Under the pieces are notes generated by a model that made no database searches, had not been told where the DNA came from, and was given only the letters and a program-made list of their open reading frames with translations. The position numbers and the translations under genes are program-made. DNA of 64,000 nucleotides from Curtobacterium poinsettiae. GTDB lineage: Bacteria; Actinomycetota; Actinomycetes; Actinomycetales; Microbacteriaceae. Shown here piece after piece: positions 55,510 through 64,000 of this stretch. Positions within the stretch are counted from its first letter, which is position 1. Every line of letters starts with the position of its first letter. The stretch spans positions 248,001 through 312,000 of the forward strand of contig NZ_CP106879.1 of NCBI RefSeq assembly GCF_025677645.1. The letters run 5' to 3'.

Positions 55510-55928
55510 TATGCGTCGCCCTCCTCGCGCTTGATGATGCGTGCCTTGAGGGGCAGCTTGTGGATTGCACGAGTCAACGCCTCACGGGCGATCTCCTCGC
55601 TGACGCCGGAGAGCTCGAAGAGCACCCGGCCCGGCTTCACGTTCGCGACCCACCACTCGGGCGAACCCTTACCGGAACCCATGCGGGTCTCGGCGGGCTT
55701 CTTGGTCAGCGGACGGTCCGGGTAGATGTTGATCCAGACCTTGCCACCACGCTTGATGTGACGCGTCATGGCGATACGAGCGGACTCGATCTGACGGTTG
55801 GTCACGTACGCCGGGGTGAGGGCCTGGATGCCGTAGTCGCCGAAGCTGACCTTGGTACCACCGGTGGCCTGACCCGAACGCTTCGGGTGGTGCTGCTTGC
55901 GGTGCTTGACTCGACGGGGAATAAGCAT
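55509..55928 (-). CDS. rplP: 50S ribosomal protein uL16
   Basis: A 139-residue protein near the A site: [74 protein letters not shown]. It lies 2 bases after rpsC and overlaps rpmC by one base. Confidence 0.97.
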   Translation of the reverse strand: MLIPRRVKHRKQHHPKRSGQATGGTKVSFGDYGIQALTPAYVTNRQIESARIAMTRHIKRGGKVWINIYPDRPLTKKPAETRMGSGKGSPEWWVANVKPGRVLFELSGVSEEIAREALTRAIHKLPLKARIIKREEGDA

Positions 55929-55930
55929 GG

Positions 55931-56743
55931 TTACGCCTCAACTCCTGCGCCGGCCGGCGCGTCCTGCGGGGCCTGCTGCGGGCGACGGTCACCGCGGTCG
56001 CCGCCACGACGGTCGCCGCCACGGTCGCCACGCTCACCGCGCGGGCCGCCACGACGCTCGGGGCGCGACGAACGCTGGTTCGCCTGCTCGCGAGCGAGCT
56101 CCTTGTTCGTGATGTCGCCCTTGTAGATCCAGACCTTCACGCCGATGCGGCCGAACGTGGTCCGGGCCTCGTAGAAGCCGTAGTCGATGTTCGCGCGGAG
56201 CGTGTGCAGCGGCACACGGCCTTCGCGGTAGAACTCCGAACGCGACATCTCGGCGCCACCGAGACGGCCCGACACCTGGATGCGGACACCCTTGGCGCCG
56301 GCGCGCTGTGCACCCTGCAGGCCCTTGCGCATGGCGCGACGGAACGCGACACGAGCAGAGAGCTGCTCGGCGATGCCCTGCGCGACGAGCTGGGCCTCGG
56401 TCTCGGGGTTCTTGACCTCGAGGATGTTCAGCTGGATCTGCTTCTTGGTGAGCTTCTCGAGCTCACCGCGAACGCGCTCCGCCTCGGCGCCACGGCGGCC
56501 GATGACGATGCCCGGACGAGCCGTGTGGATGTCCACGCGGACACGGTCACGGGTGCGCTCGAGCTCGATGCGTGCGACGCCGGCGCGGTCGAGGGTCTTC
56601 TTGAGGTACTCGCGCACCTTGATGTCCTCGGCCACGTAGTCGGCGTAGCGCTGACCGGCCTTCTTGCTGTCGGTGAACCAGTGCGAGACGTGGTCCGTCG
56701 TGATCCCGAGACGGAAGCCGTACGGGTTGACCTTCTGGCCCAT
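55931..56743 (-). CDS. rpsC: 30S ribosomal protein uS3 with Arg/Gly-rich tail
   Basis: A 270-residue protein at the mRNA entry tunnel. The KH domain ([20 protein letters not shown]) and the C-terminal domain ([24 protein letters not shown]) are normal. Residues about 215-270 form an Arg/Gly/Asp-rich repeat ([19 protein letters not shown]) ending in an Ala/Pro stretch. Confidence 0.97.
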   Translation of the reverse strand: MGQKVNPYGFRLGITTDHVSHWFTDSKKAGQRYADYVAEDIKVREYLKKTLDRAGVARIELERTRDRVRVDIHTARPGIVIGRRGAEAERVRGELEKLTKKQIQLNILEVKNPETEAQLVAQGIAEQLSARVAFRRAMRKGLQGAQRAGAKGVRIQVSGRLGGAEMSRSEFYREGRVPLHTLRANIDYGFYEARTTFGRIGVKVWIYKGDITNKELAREQANQRSSRPERRGGPRGERGDRGGDRRGGDRGDRRPQQAPQDAPAGAGVEA

Positions 56744-57135
56744 TACTTGCTCGCCTTCTTGCTCGTCGCGGCAACCTCGGCCTCGTCGGGCGTCGCGAGG
56801 ACGACCGTGATGTGGCTGGTGCGCTTGTTGATGCGGAAGGCGCGGCCCTGGGCGCGCGGCTGGAACCGCTTCAGGGTCGTGCCCTCGTCGACGAAGACGC
56901 GGCTCACGTAGAGGTCGCGCTCGTCGAGGAAGCTGTTCGTCGAGTCCGCCTTGACCCGTGCGTTCGCGATCGCCGAGGCGACCAGCTTGTACACGGGCTC
57001 CGAAGCGCCCTGGGGGGCGAACTTCAGGATGGCGAGGGCCTCGTGGGCCTGCTTGCCGCGGATCAGCTCGATGACGCGACGGGCCTTCTGAGGCGTGACG
57101 CGGATGTGTCGCACGCGTGCGATCGACTCCACCAT
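56743..57135 (-). CDS. rplV: 50S ribosomal protein uL22
   Basis: A 130-residue protein whose beta hairpin lines the exit tunnel: [74 protein letters not shown]. The stop and the rpsC start share one base (TAATG). Confidence 0.97.
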   Translation of the reverse strand: MVESIARVRHIRVTPQKARRVIELIRGKQAHEALAILKFAPQGASEPVYKLVASAIANARVKADSTNSFLDERDLYVSRVFVDEGTTLKRFQPRAQGRAFRINKRTSHITVVLATPDEAEVAATSKKASK

Positions 57136-57160
57136 TTCGTTCCTCCTCTGCGTCGCCGCC

Positions 57161-57442
57161 TCAGCGGCGACGGCCCTTCTTGTCGTCCTTCACGTGACCA
57201 CGGAAGGTGCGGGTCGGCGCGAACTCGCCGAGCTTGTGACCGACCATCGACTCGGTGACGAACACCGGGATGTGCTTGCGGCCGTCGTGGACGGCGATCG
57301 TGTGCCCGAGCATGTTCGGGACGATCATCGACCGACGCGACCACGTGCGGATCACGTTCTTGGTGTTGGCCTCGTTCTGCGTGACGACCTTGCGGAGCAG
57401 GTGCTCGTCGACGAAGGGGCCCTTCTTCAGACTGCGTGGCAT
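57161..57442 (-). CDS. rpsS: 30S ribosomal protein uS19
   Basis: A 93-residue protein of the 30S head: [70 protein letters not shown]. Confidence 0.97.
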   Translation of the reverse strand: MPRSLKKGPFVDEHLLRKVVTQNEANTKNVIRTWSRRSMIVPNMLGHTIAVHDGRKHIPVFVTESMVGHKLGEFAPTRTFRGHVKDDKKGRRR

Positions 57443-57453
57443 CTTCTGAACTC

Positions 57454-58293
<840 letters not shown>

Positions 58294-58311
58294 GATTTAT
58301 CCCTCTGGTCC

Positions 58312-58611
58312 TCAGCCGACAGCCGTGAAGATGTCGATCGAACCGGACTTGAGCGTCACGATGGCGCGCTTGGTGTCCTTGCGCTTGCCGAGACCGAACT
58401 TGGTGCGACGGGTCTTGCCCGGGCGGTTCAGCGTGTTGATGCTCGCGACCTTGACGTCGAAGATCTTCTCGATGGCGAGCTTGATCTCGGTCTTGTTCGA
58501 GCGGGGGTCCACGATGAACGTGTACTTGCCCTGGTCGATGAGCGCGTAGCTCTTCTCCGAGACGACCGGCGAGATGATGACGTCGCGCGGGTCCTTGTTG
58601 AAGCCGCTCAT
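58312..58611 (-). CDS. rplW: 50S ribosomal protein uL23
   Basis: A 99-residue protein at the tunnel exit, docking site for trigger factor and [47 protein letters not shown]. The ATG overlaps the rplD stop by 4 bases. Confidence 0.97.
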   Translation of the reverse strand: MSGFNKDPRDVIISPVVSEKSYALIDQGKYTFIVDPRSNKTEIKLAIEKIFDVKVASINTLNRPGKTRRTKFGLGKRKDTKRAIVTLKSGSIDIFTAVG

Positions 58612-59267
58612 GCGGTGATCTCCTTCGCGGTCTTCGACGCGATGAAGGCGTCGAGGGCGCTCTTGCTGAAGACGACGGCGTCCGAACGCAGCACGTCGTA
58701 CGCGTTGAGCTGGCCGTACGAGAGCGCGTGGACGTTCGACAGGTTGCGGATCGACTTGAGCGTCAGCTCGTCGTCCGTCTCGAGCACGACGAGCACGTTC
58801 TTGACGGGCGCGACCTTCTCGAGGAGCGTGCGGGCGGTCTTGGTCGACGGCAGTTCAGCCGCGACGAAGCCCTCCACAGCGGAGATGCGGCCACCGCGGG
58901 CGCGGTCCGAGAGCGAGCCGAGCAGAGCAGCGGCGATCATCTTCTTCGGGGTGCGCTGCGAGTAGTCGCGCGGGGTCGGTCCGTGGACGACGCCACCGCC
59001 GGTGTGCTCCGGAGCACGGACGGAACCCTGACGGGCGCGGCCGGTGCCCTTCTGCTTGAACGGCTTGCGACCGGCACCGCGGACTTCGCCGCGGTTCTTG
59101 GTCTTGTGGGTGCCCTGACGCGCCGCTGCGAGCTGCGCGGTGACGACCTGGTGGATCAGCGGGACGTTGGTCTCGACGTCGAAGAGAGCTGCGGGGAGCT
59201 CGACGGTGCCGGACTTGGCACCCGATGCGTCGAGGACGTCGATCGTGGTTGCGGTCGTGGTGGCCAT
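58608..59267 (-). CDS. rplD: 50S ribosomal protein uL4
   Basis: A 219-residue protein with an extended loop in the exit tunnel: [69 protein letters not shown]. In enteric bacteria this protein represses its own operon; no such site is proven here. I use the ATG at 59267; a GTG at 59273 overlapping the rplC stop would add two residues. Confidence 0.96.
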   Translation of the reverse strand: MATTTATTIDVLDASGAKSGTVELPAALFDVETNVPLIHQVVTAQLAAARQGTHKTKNRGEVRGAGRKPFKQKGTGRARQGSVRAPEHTGGGVVHGPTPRDYSQRTPKKMIAAALLGSLSDRARGGRISAVEGFVAAELPSTKTARTLLEKVAPVKNVLVVLETDDELTLKSIRNLSNVHALSYGQLNAYDVLRSDAVVFSKSALDAFIASKTAKEITA

Positions 59268-59269
59268 GA

Positions 59270-59926
59270 TCACTTACCCTTCACGGCGGTGCGGACGAAG
59301 ACGGAGCGGCCACGAGCACCGGGGACGGCGCCCTTGACGAGCAGCAGACCTTTCTCGGCGTCGACGGCGTGCACCGTGAGGTTGAGGACGGTCACGCGGT
59401 CGCCACCCATACGACCGGCCATGCGCATGCCCTTGAATACACGCGACGGGGTCGAGGAAGCACCGATCGAGCCGGGCTTGCGGTGGTTGCGGTGTGCACC
59501 GTGCGAGGCGCCGACGCCGTGGAAGCCGTGGCGCTTCATGACACCGGCGAAGCCCTTGCCCTTGGAGGTACCGACGACGTCGACCTTCTGGCCCGCCGTG
59601 AACGTGCCGTCCACGGTGAGCTCCTGGCCGAGCGTGTACTCAGCGGAGTCGTTGGTACGGATCTCGGTGAGGGTGCGACGCGGGGTCACGCCAGCGGCCT
59701 CGAAGTGACCGGCGGCCGGCTTGTTGACCTTGCGCGGGTCGATGGCACCGGCGGCGATCTGGATCGCCTCGTAGCCGTCGCGCTCGGCGTTGCGGATCTG
59801 GGTGACCACGTTCGGGCCGACCTCGATCACGGTGACGGGGATGAACTTGTTGTTCTCGTCCCACACCTGGGTCATCCCGAGCTTCTTGCCGAGGAGGCCC
59901 TTGACGGTCTTGGTTGAGTTCGCCAT
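59270..59926 (-). CDS. rplC: 50S ribosomal protein uL3
   Basis: A 218-residue assembly-initiating protein: [77 protein letters not shown]. It follows rpsJ by 12 bases. Confidence 0.97.
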   Translation of the reverse strand: MANSTKTVKGLLGKKLGMTQVWDENNKFIPVTVIEVGPNVVTQIRNAERDGYEAIQIAAGAIDPRKVNKPAAGHFEAAGVTPRRTLTEIRTNDSAEYTLGQELTVDGTFTAGQKVDVVGTSKGKGFAGVMKRHGFHGVGASHGAHRNHRKPGSIGASSTPSRVFKGMRMAGRMGGDRVTVLNLTVHAVDAEKGLLLVKGAVPGARGRSVFVRTAVKGK

Positions 59927-59938
59927 TGGTCAGCCCCC

Positions 59939-60247
59939 TTACAGCTTGATCTCGATGTTGACGTCTGCCGGCAGGTCGAGTCGCATGAGCGAGTCCACGG
60001 CCTTCGGCGTCGGGTCGACGATGTCGATGACCCGCTTGTGCGTGCGCTTCTCGAAGTGCTCGCGCGAGTCCTTGTACTTGTGAGGGGAACGGATCACTGC
60101 GATCACGTTCTTCTCGGTGGGGAGCGGCACCGGGCCGACCACGGTTGCACCGGCACGGGTCACCGTGTCGACGATCTTCCGGGCCGACGTGTCGATGACC
60201 TCGTGGTCGTACGACTTGAGCCGGATGCGGATCTTCTGTCCCGCCAT
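59939..60247 (-). CDS. rpsJ: 30S ribosomal protein uS10
   Basis: A 102-residue protein, also the NusE transcription factor: [64 protein letters not shown]. The ATG at 60247 gives the exact family length; AGAGGAC lies upstream. It is the first gene of the S10 cluster. tuf, often near, lies beyond two other genes. Confidence 0.97.
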   Translation of the reverse strand: MAGQKIRIRLKSYDHEVIDTSARKIVDTVTRAGATVVGPVPLPTEKNVIAVIRSPHKYKDSREHFEKRTHKRVIDIVDPTPKAVDSLMRLDLPADVNIEIKL

Positions 60248-60682
60248 GTGTCTCTTGTCCTCTCTGCGCCGCGCACCCTCTGGCCGCCTGACGCCGCTCG
60301 GTTCCGCATTCCTGCGGACCGTGCTGTTTTCCTGAACCAACCGGCCGCATCCACTGGGGATGACCGCTGTTCACCTGTCAACCTCGCGGGCGACCGTGGC
60401 CGTCCAGCGTGGGCAATCGACTGCCTCGTGCTCCGGGCGCAGCAGTGGTACACCGCGTCCGTCGCCTCCGGGGAGTCGTGTTCTGCTGCCTGCGGCCCAA
60501 CCCAGCCCTGCTGAACAAGGGGGTTGTGCACTGCCAGAGCAGTGATCCTGTGGGCATGCACCCACGGGGAATTCGGAACCGGACAAGTCTCGCATAGCCC
60601 CGGCCCACGTGCAACCCGGGCGTGTCGCGAATCGCCGGGCGTGTCCCGCCGGCCCGCCCACCCGGATCCACGCGGATCGGAC

Positions 60683-60697
60683 GGCCTGGAGGCCCGG
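60683..60697. repeat. Dispersed GGCCTCC motif
   Basis: GGCCTGGAGGCCCGG, between the DarT-like gene terminator and the S10 leader. Confidence 0.45.
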
Positions 60698-60712
60698 CTC
60701 GGCCCCGCAACA

Positions 60713-60749
60713 CGACGCACCCTCCGGACGGGGTCCGGAGGGTGCGTCG
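60713..60749 (-). terminator. Terminator of the DarT-like gene
   Basis: 17-bp perfect arms 60713-60729 and 60733-60749 with a GGG loop, shortly after the stop. Confidence 0.85.
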
Positions 60750-60767
60750 GCACGGGTCAGGAGACCG

Positions 60768-61595
60768 TCACTCGGCGGTCACCGGGGGCACGAACCACGG
60801 CGGGAACACGGCCACCCGCGGAGCGTGTCCACCGTGGTCGGCGAGCACGGCGCGGACGGTCTGCCGGGCCTTGTCGTTCGGGACGCCGATGACCGCGACC
60901 GAGGTGAACGGCACACTCGGACCAGCGAGCAGCTCGAGGCCGTGCATCTCCGGGTCCGTGAAGTCGGTGCGACGGATCAGGTTGGTGGCGGCGTCCGGTC
61001 CGACGGCGAACCGGACGTCGTCGGCGTCGGCGTCCTGGTCGGCGACGATCACCGAGGCACCGAACGCCGAGACCGGCACGACGAGCACGACGTAGTCGAT
61101 CGCCCGGGTACGGCGGGCGGCGTCCGACCAGCGCTCGCCCTCAGCGCCCGTGCGGAGCTCGTCCCAGCGAGTGGCGTCGGGCGACAACGTGAACGGCACG
61201 TGGCCGGCGATCGAGGAACCGTCGGGCGCCTCGGCCTCTGCGCGGGCGGCGCGGGTGTCGGCGGAACTCACGTCCACGACCGGCTCGGCCTGGTCGGACG
61301 CCAGGATCGCGCCGGCACCGACGATGCCGTCGAGGTTGTCGATGTGGGTGACGTGGTGGGCGCGGAGCGCTGCGAACTCACGTGCCTCGGGCAGGTCGGC
61401 GGACGACGAACGGAGCGACGTCGGCGACCGGAGCGACGTCCCGGGCCCGGAGGCCGGCGGGTCGACGCGCAGGTTGGTGGTGATGCGGGTCCGGCGAGGT
61501 GCCGGGGTGGCTGGGATCTCCGACGCCTCGCGCTGCCGGGGTGCGCAGATGTCGCAGAGCTCGGTGGGGAATCCGTGGATGCACTCGTCGGTCAC
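60768..61595 (-). CDS. DarT-like (DUF4433) protein with N-terminal Cys/His motif
   Basis: A 275-residue protein. Residues 5-17 hold Cys-x-His and Cys-x2-Cys (CIHGFPTELCDIC), a likely small zinc site. After a Pro/Arg/Ser linker (20-70), residues about 75-275 resemble the DarT family of NAD-dependent DNA ADP-ribosyltransferases: HHVTHIDNLDGIVGAGAILAS, then VSSADTRAARA, HVPFTLSP and GLELLAGPSVPF, in which Glu221 sits where DarT has its catalytic Glu. DarT toxins normally pair with a DarG macrodomain antitoxin; none is next to this gene. The GTG start has GGAAGGA upstream, and a TAGCGT box is at 61648-61653. A nuclease-, repair- or phage-related role is possible. Confidence 0.7.
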   Translation of the reverse strand: MTDECIHGFPTELCDICAPRQREASEIPATPAPRRTRITTNLRVDPPASGPGTSLRSPTSLRSSSADLPEAREFAALRAHHVTHIDNLDGIVGAGAILASDQAEPVVDVSSADTRAARAEAEAPDGSSIAGHVPFTLSPDATRWDELRTGAEGERWSDAARRTRAIDYVVLVVPVSAFGASVIVADQDADADDVRFAVGPDAATNLIRRTDFTDPEMHGLELLAGPSVPFTSVAVIGVPNDKARQTVRAVLADHGGHAPRVAVFPPWFVPPVTAE

Positions 61596-61675
61596 GACTG
61601 TTGTGGGTCCTTCCGTGCCGTGTGGGGGTGGTCCGGCACGTCGACCAACGCTACGTCATCCGGACGACCCCCGGG

Positions 61676-62653
61676 TCATTGTCGGTAGAGCAGCGCCCGG
61701 ACCTCGGCCTCGGCTGACGCCAGGCGGTTCGGATCGATGGTCTCGCCGTGGTCGTACGCGTCGAGCAACCGGGGGTCGATGTAGCTCTGTCGGCACACCG
61801 TCGGGGTGTTGCCGAGCTCGTCGCTGGCGGCCTTCACCGCGTGCGAGACGGCCTTCTTCCGCTTGGCCTGGGACGACTGCGGGCCGGTCTTCGCCAGGTC
61901 GACGGCTGCAGCAACCGTGCCGTGCAGTGTGCGGAAGTCCTTCGCGGTGAACTCGTCCCCGGCGCGCTCCTTGACGTAGGCGTTGATGTCCTCGGCGGAC
62001 AGGGGCTCCCACTCGGCGCCACGCCGTTCGCGGAACGACAGCAGTCGGGCGTTCGGTCCGCGCCGCTTCATGCCGGCGATGACGCGAGCCAGGTCGTGGT
62101 CGTGGATGGACGAGGACCACTCCTGGCCACTCTTGCCCGGGAAGTCGAGCTCGATGTCGTCACCGGACACGTGGGCGTGGGCGCAGAGCAGCGTGGACAG
62201 TCCCCGACTGCCGTGCTCGGTGGCGTACCGCTCGGACCCCACCCGGAGGGACCCCTGGTCGAGCATGCGGAACGCTGCGGCCAGCGCACGGCGGCGGTCC
62301 GGCTCGGGGCGACGGAGGTCCTGCGTGACGCCGCGGCGGGCGACCGGCAACGACTCGGCCAGTGCCAGCGCACGGTCGTACTTGATCCGGTCCATCCGCT
62401 CACGCCAGGACGGGTGGTACATGTACTGCCGGCGGCCGGCACCGTCCAGACCCGTCGCCAGGATGTGGCCGTTCGCGTACGGGGAGATCCAGACGTCGTC
62501 CCACGCCGGCGGGATCACGAACTCCTCGAGTCGACGGCGCTCGTCCGGGTCCGTCACGGTGTTGCCGTCGGGATCGCGGAACGAGAATCCGCGGCCGGAA
62601 CGGACGCGGTGGTAGCCGCGACCGGAGGTCGCGGATCTGCGGAGACGTGTCAC
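61676..62653 (-). CDS. DNA topoisomerase IB (poxvirus type)
   Basis: A 325-residue enzyme that nicks one DNA strand through a 3'-phosphotyrosine and relaxes supercoils. Tyr291 in CRQSYIDPR is the nucleophile; RVGSERYA near 137, FPGKSG near 171 and TAKDFRTLHGT near 236 hold the catalytic Arg, Lys and His. The N-terminal part (RRYHRVRSGRGFSF-like, then VIPPAWDDVWISPYANGHIL) is the DNA-clamp domain. These enzymes occur patchily in actinobacteria. The start is GTG. It is upstream of the DarT-like gene on the same strand. Confidence 0.93.
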   Translation of the reverse strand: MTRLRRSATSGRGYHRVRSGRGFSFRDPDGNTVTDPDERRRLEEFVIPPAWDDVWISPYANGHILATGLDGAGRRQYMYHPSWRERMDRIKYDRALALAESLPVARRGVTQDLRRPEPDRRRALAAAFRMLDQGSLRVGSERYATEHGSRGLSTLLCAHAHVSGDDIELDFPGKSGQEWSSSIHDHDLARVIAGMKRRGPNARLLSFRERRGAEWEPLSAEDINAYVKERAGDEFTAKDFRTLHGTVAAAVDLAKTGPQSSQAKRKKAVSHAVKAASDELGNTPTVCRQSYIDPRLLDAYDHGETIDPNRLASAEAEVRALLYRQ

Positions 62654-62724
62654 GCGGTCGAGCCAACTCCGTGACGCCTGGGACGCGTCACGGGGCGGAC
62701 AGCAGGCGCGACGCCGGCCCGGCC

Positions 62725-62740
62725 CCGGGCCTCCTGTCCG
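62725..62740. repeat. Dispersed GGCCTCC motif
   Basis: CCGGGCCTCCTGTCCG, in the gap between the topoisomerase start and the tuf end; CGGACAG at 62696-62702 can pair with its end. Confidence 0.4.
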
Positions 62741-62766
62741 ACCCGTCAGTCGCCGGAGACGACGAA

Positions 62767-62796
62767 GCGGGGCCGGGCCCGAAGGCCCGACCCCGC
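62767..62796 (-). terminator. tuf terminator
   Basis: A 13-bp stem with one mismatch (62767-62779 with 62784-62796) about 20 bases after the tuf stop. Confidence 0.75.
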
Positions 62797-62814
62797 CGTC
62801 GCAAGGAACCGGAG

Positions 62815-64000
62815 TTACTTGATGATCTTCTCGACCGTACCGGCACCGACCGTACGACCACCCTCACGGATGGCGAAACGGAGGCCCTCTTCCATGGCGA
62901 TCGGCTGGATCAGCTCGACCGTCATGGCGACGGTGTCACCGGGCATGACCATCTCGGTGCCCTCGGGCAGCGTGATGACGCCGGTGACGTCCGTGGTGCG
63001 GAAGTAGAACTGCGGGCGGTAGTTCGCGTAGAACGGGTTGTGACGCCCACCCTCGTCCTTGGTCAGGATGTACGCGTTCGCCTGGAACTCGGTGTGCGGC
63101 GTGACCGAACCCGGCTTCACGACGACCTGGCCGCGCTCCACGTCCTCGCGCTTGAGGCCACGGATGAGCAGACCGGTGTTGTCACCGGCGACCGCCTGGT
63201 CGAGCAGCTTGCGGAACATCTCGATGCCCGTGACGGTGGTCTTCTGCGTCGCGCGGATGCCGACGATCTCGACCTCCTCGTTCAGGTTGAGCGTGCCACG
63301 CTCGACGCGACCGGTGACGACCGTGCCACGACCGGTGATCGTGAAGACGTCCTCGATCGGCATCAGGAACGGCTGGTCGGTGGCGCGCACCGGGTCCGGC
63401 ACGTGCTCGTCGACCTGGGCCATGAGGTCCTGGACCGACTTGACCCACTTCTCGTCGCCCTCGAGCGCCTTGAGCGCCGAGACCTGCACGACGGGGGCAT
63501 CCTCGTCGAACTGCTGCGAGCCGAGGAGCTCGCGGACCTCGAGCTCGACGAGCTCCAGGATCTCCTCGTCGTCCACCATGTCGGACTTGTTCAGTGCGAC
63601 GACGATGTAGGGGACGCCGACCTGGCGGGCGAGCAGGACGTGCTCACGCGTCTGGGGCATCGGGCCGTCGGTGGCGGCGACCACGAGGATCGCGCCGTCC
63701 ATCTGTGCCGCACCCGTGATCATGTTCTTCACGTAGTCGGCGTGACCGGGGGCGTCGACGTGCGCGTAGTGACGCTTCTCGGTCTGGTACTCGACGTGCG
63801 AGATGTTGATCGTGATGCCGCGCTGGCGCTCCTCGGGAGCGTTGTCGATCTGCGCGAAGTCACGGGCCTCGTTGAGGTCCGGGTACTGGTCGTGCAGAAC
63901 CTTGGTGATCGCCGCCGTGAGCGTGGTCTTGCCGTGGTCGACGTGACCGATGGTTCCGATGTTGACGTGCGGCTTGGTGCGCTCGAACTTGGCCTTGGCC
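62815..64000 (-). CDS. tuf: Elongation factor Tu (start codon just outside window)
   Basis: The frame reads [20 protein letters not shown] from the window edge; the first two bases of the ATG are the only part missing, so the gene should start at 64002. G1 is GHVDHGKT, G2 lies in [10 protein letters not shown]3 is [10 protein letters not shown]4 is NKSDMVDD. Domains 2 and 3 are complete, ending [10 protein letters not shown]. It delivers aminoacyl-tRNA. About 395 residues, as expected. fusA and rpsL/rpsG, its usual partners, would lie beyond the window. Confidence 0.98.
   Translation of the reverse strand, partial: AKAKFERTKPHVNIGTIGHVDHGKTTLTAAITKVLHDQYPDLNEARDFAQIDNAPEERQRGITINISHVEYQTEKRHYAHVDAPGHADYVKNMITGAAQMDGAILVVAATDGPMPQTREHVLLARQVGVPYIVVALNKSDMVDDEEILELVELEVRELLGSQQFDEDAPVVQVSALKALEGDEKWVKSVQDLMAQVDEHVPDPVRATDQPFLMPIEDVFTITGRGTVVTGRVERGTLNLNEEVEIVGIRATQKTTVTGIEMFRKLLDQAVAGDNTGLLIRGLKREDVERGQVVVKPGSVTPHTEFQANAYILTKDEGGRHNPFYANYRPQFYFRTTDVTGVITLPEGTEMVMPGDTVAMTVELIQPIAMEEGLRFAIREGGRTVGAGTVEKIIK

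Larger units (their letters stand above)
60248..60767. other. 520-base gene-free region upstream of rpsJ
   Basis: I see no credible gene. On the minus strand it should hold the S10 operon promoter and leader. A possible promoter is TTGCAC, 17 bases, GAGACT around 60590-60620 (weak -10), which would give a leader of about 340 bases; a TTGACA word near 60380 has no -10 partner. GTGGG/CCCAC (60550-60565) can pair. It also contains the dispersed motif GGCCTGGAGGCCCGG (60683-60697) and the terminator of the upstream gene. Confidence 0.5.

Noticed and set aside
60768..62653. DarT-DarG toxin-antitoxin pair
   Set aside because: The neighbour is a clear type IB topoisomerase with a catalytic Tyr, not a macrodomain protein, and no other frame nearby encodes one.
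62815..64000. tuf as a truncated pseudogene
   Set aside because: Only the first two bases of the start codon lie outside the window; the reading frame is intact to the end.

Overview
The window is chromosomal DNA from a high-GC Gram-positive bacterium. G and C dominate third codon positions, GTG starts are common, and the gene content (AfsR-type regulator, LytR-CpsA-Psr protein, DUF4190 protein, GuaB3, DarT-like protein, long acidic tails on ribosomal proteins) fits Actinobacteria. The split ribosomal operon without rpsN or rpsD, together with the cell-wall genes, suggests Microbacteriaceae, perhaps Curtobacterium. That placement is inference from content, not a database match. I saw no rRNA, tRNA, insertion sequence, prophage or CRISPR array.

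Layout, left half. 1-1150: a cation/proton antiporter (cut by the window edge) and its TrkA-C regulatory subunit. 1226-4867: a small membrane protein, GlpD and GuaB3. 5266-9345: a branched-chain amino-acid type ABC transporter (two ATPases, two permeases, one with an extra extracytoplasmic domain); its probable binding lipoprotein lies apart at 12643-13971, and both promoters carry similar GlnR-like half-sites. Between them are guaB, a VOC protein and an SDR. 14093-18850: RarD, groES with two CIRCE operators, a THUMP-like methyltransferase, a DUF4190 protein and tsaD. 17795-27135 is a long minus-strand block joining t6A synthesis (tsaD, rimI, tsaB, tsaE) with cell-wall precursor genes (two tandem alr, acpS, glmS). 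A Fic gene and a quinone-reductase-like flavoprotein are inserted in it, beside the remnant of a GNAT gene. 27206-31199: glutathione peroxidase, coaA, glmM, rpsI, rplM.

Layout, right half. 31531-36342: a large secreted cell-wall-anchored nuclease, an MBL hydrolase and truA. 36433-42623: a DrrAB-type exporter, an AfsR/SARP-type regulator and a FUSC membrane protein. 42765-45985: rplQ, rpoA, rpsK, rpsM, rpmJ, infA. 46280-49143: an LCP protein, map, adk. 49140-60247: secY and the spc and S10 ribosomal clusters, all on the minus strand. 60768-64000: a DarT-like protein, a type IB topoisomerase and tuf.

How it works together. The core is translation (ribosome, EF-Tu, IF-1, RNA polymerase alpha, SecY, MetAP, t6A and pseudouridine tRNA modification) and envelope precursor supply (GlmS, GlmM, two racemases, LCP). 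Transcription signals are readable: a vegetative promoter with CIRCE boxes at groES, strong promoters at rplM and infA, and a repeated start architecture in which a TANNNT box lies 6 or 7 bases before the start codon, implying many leaderless mRNAs. Intergenic regions repeatedly carry a CGGGCCTCC half-site, sometimes as long perfect hairpins at gene ends.
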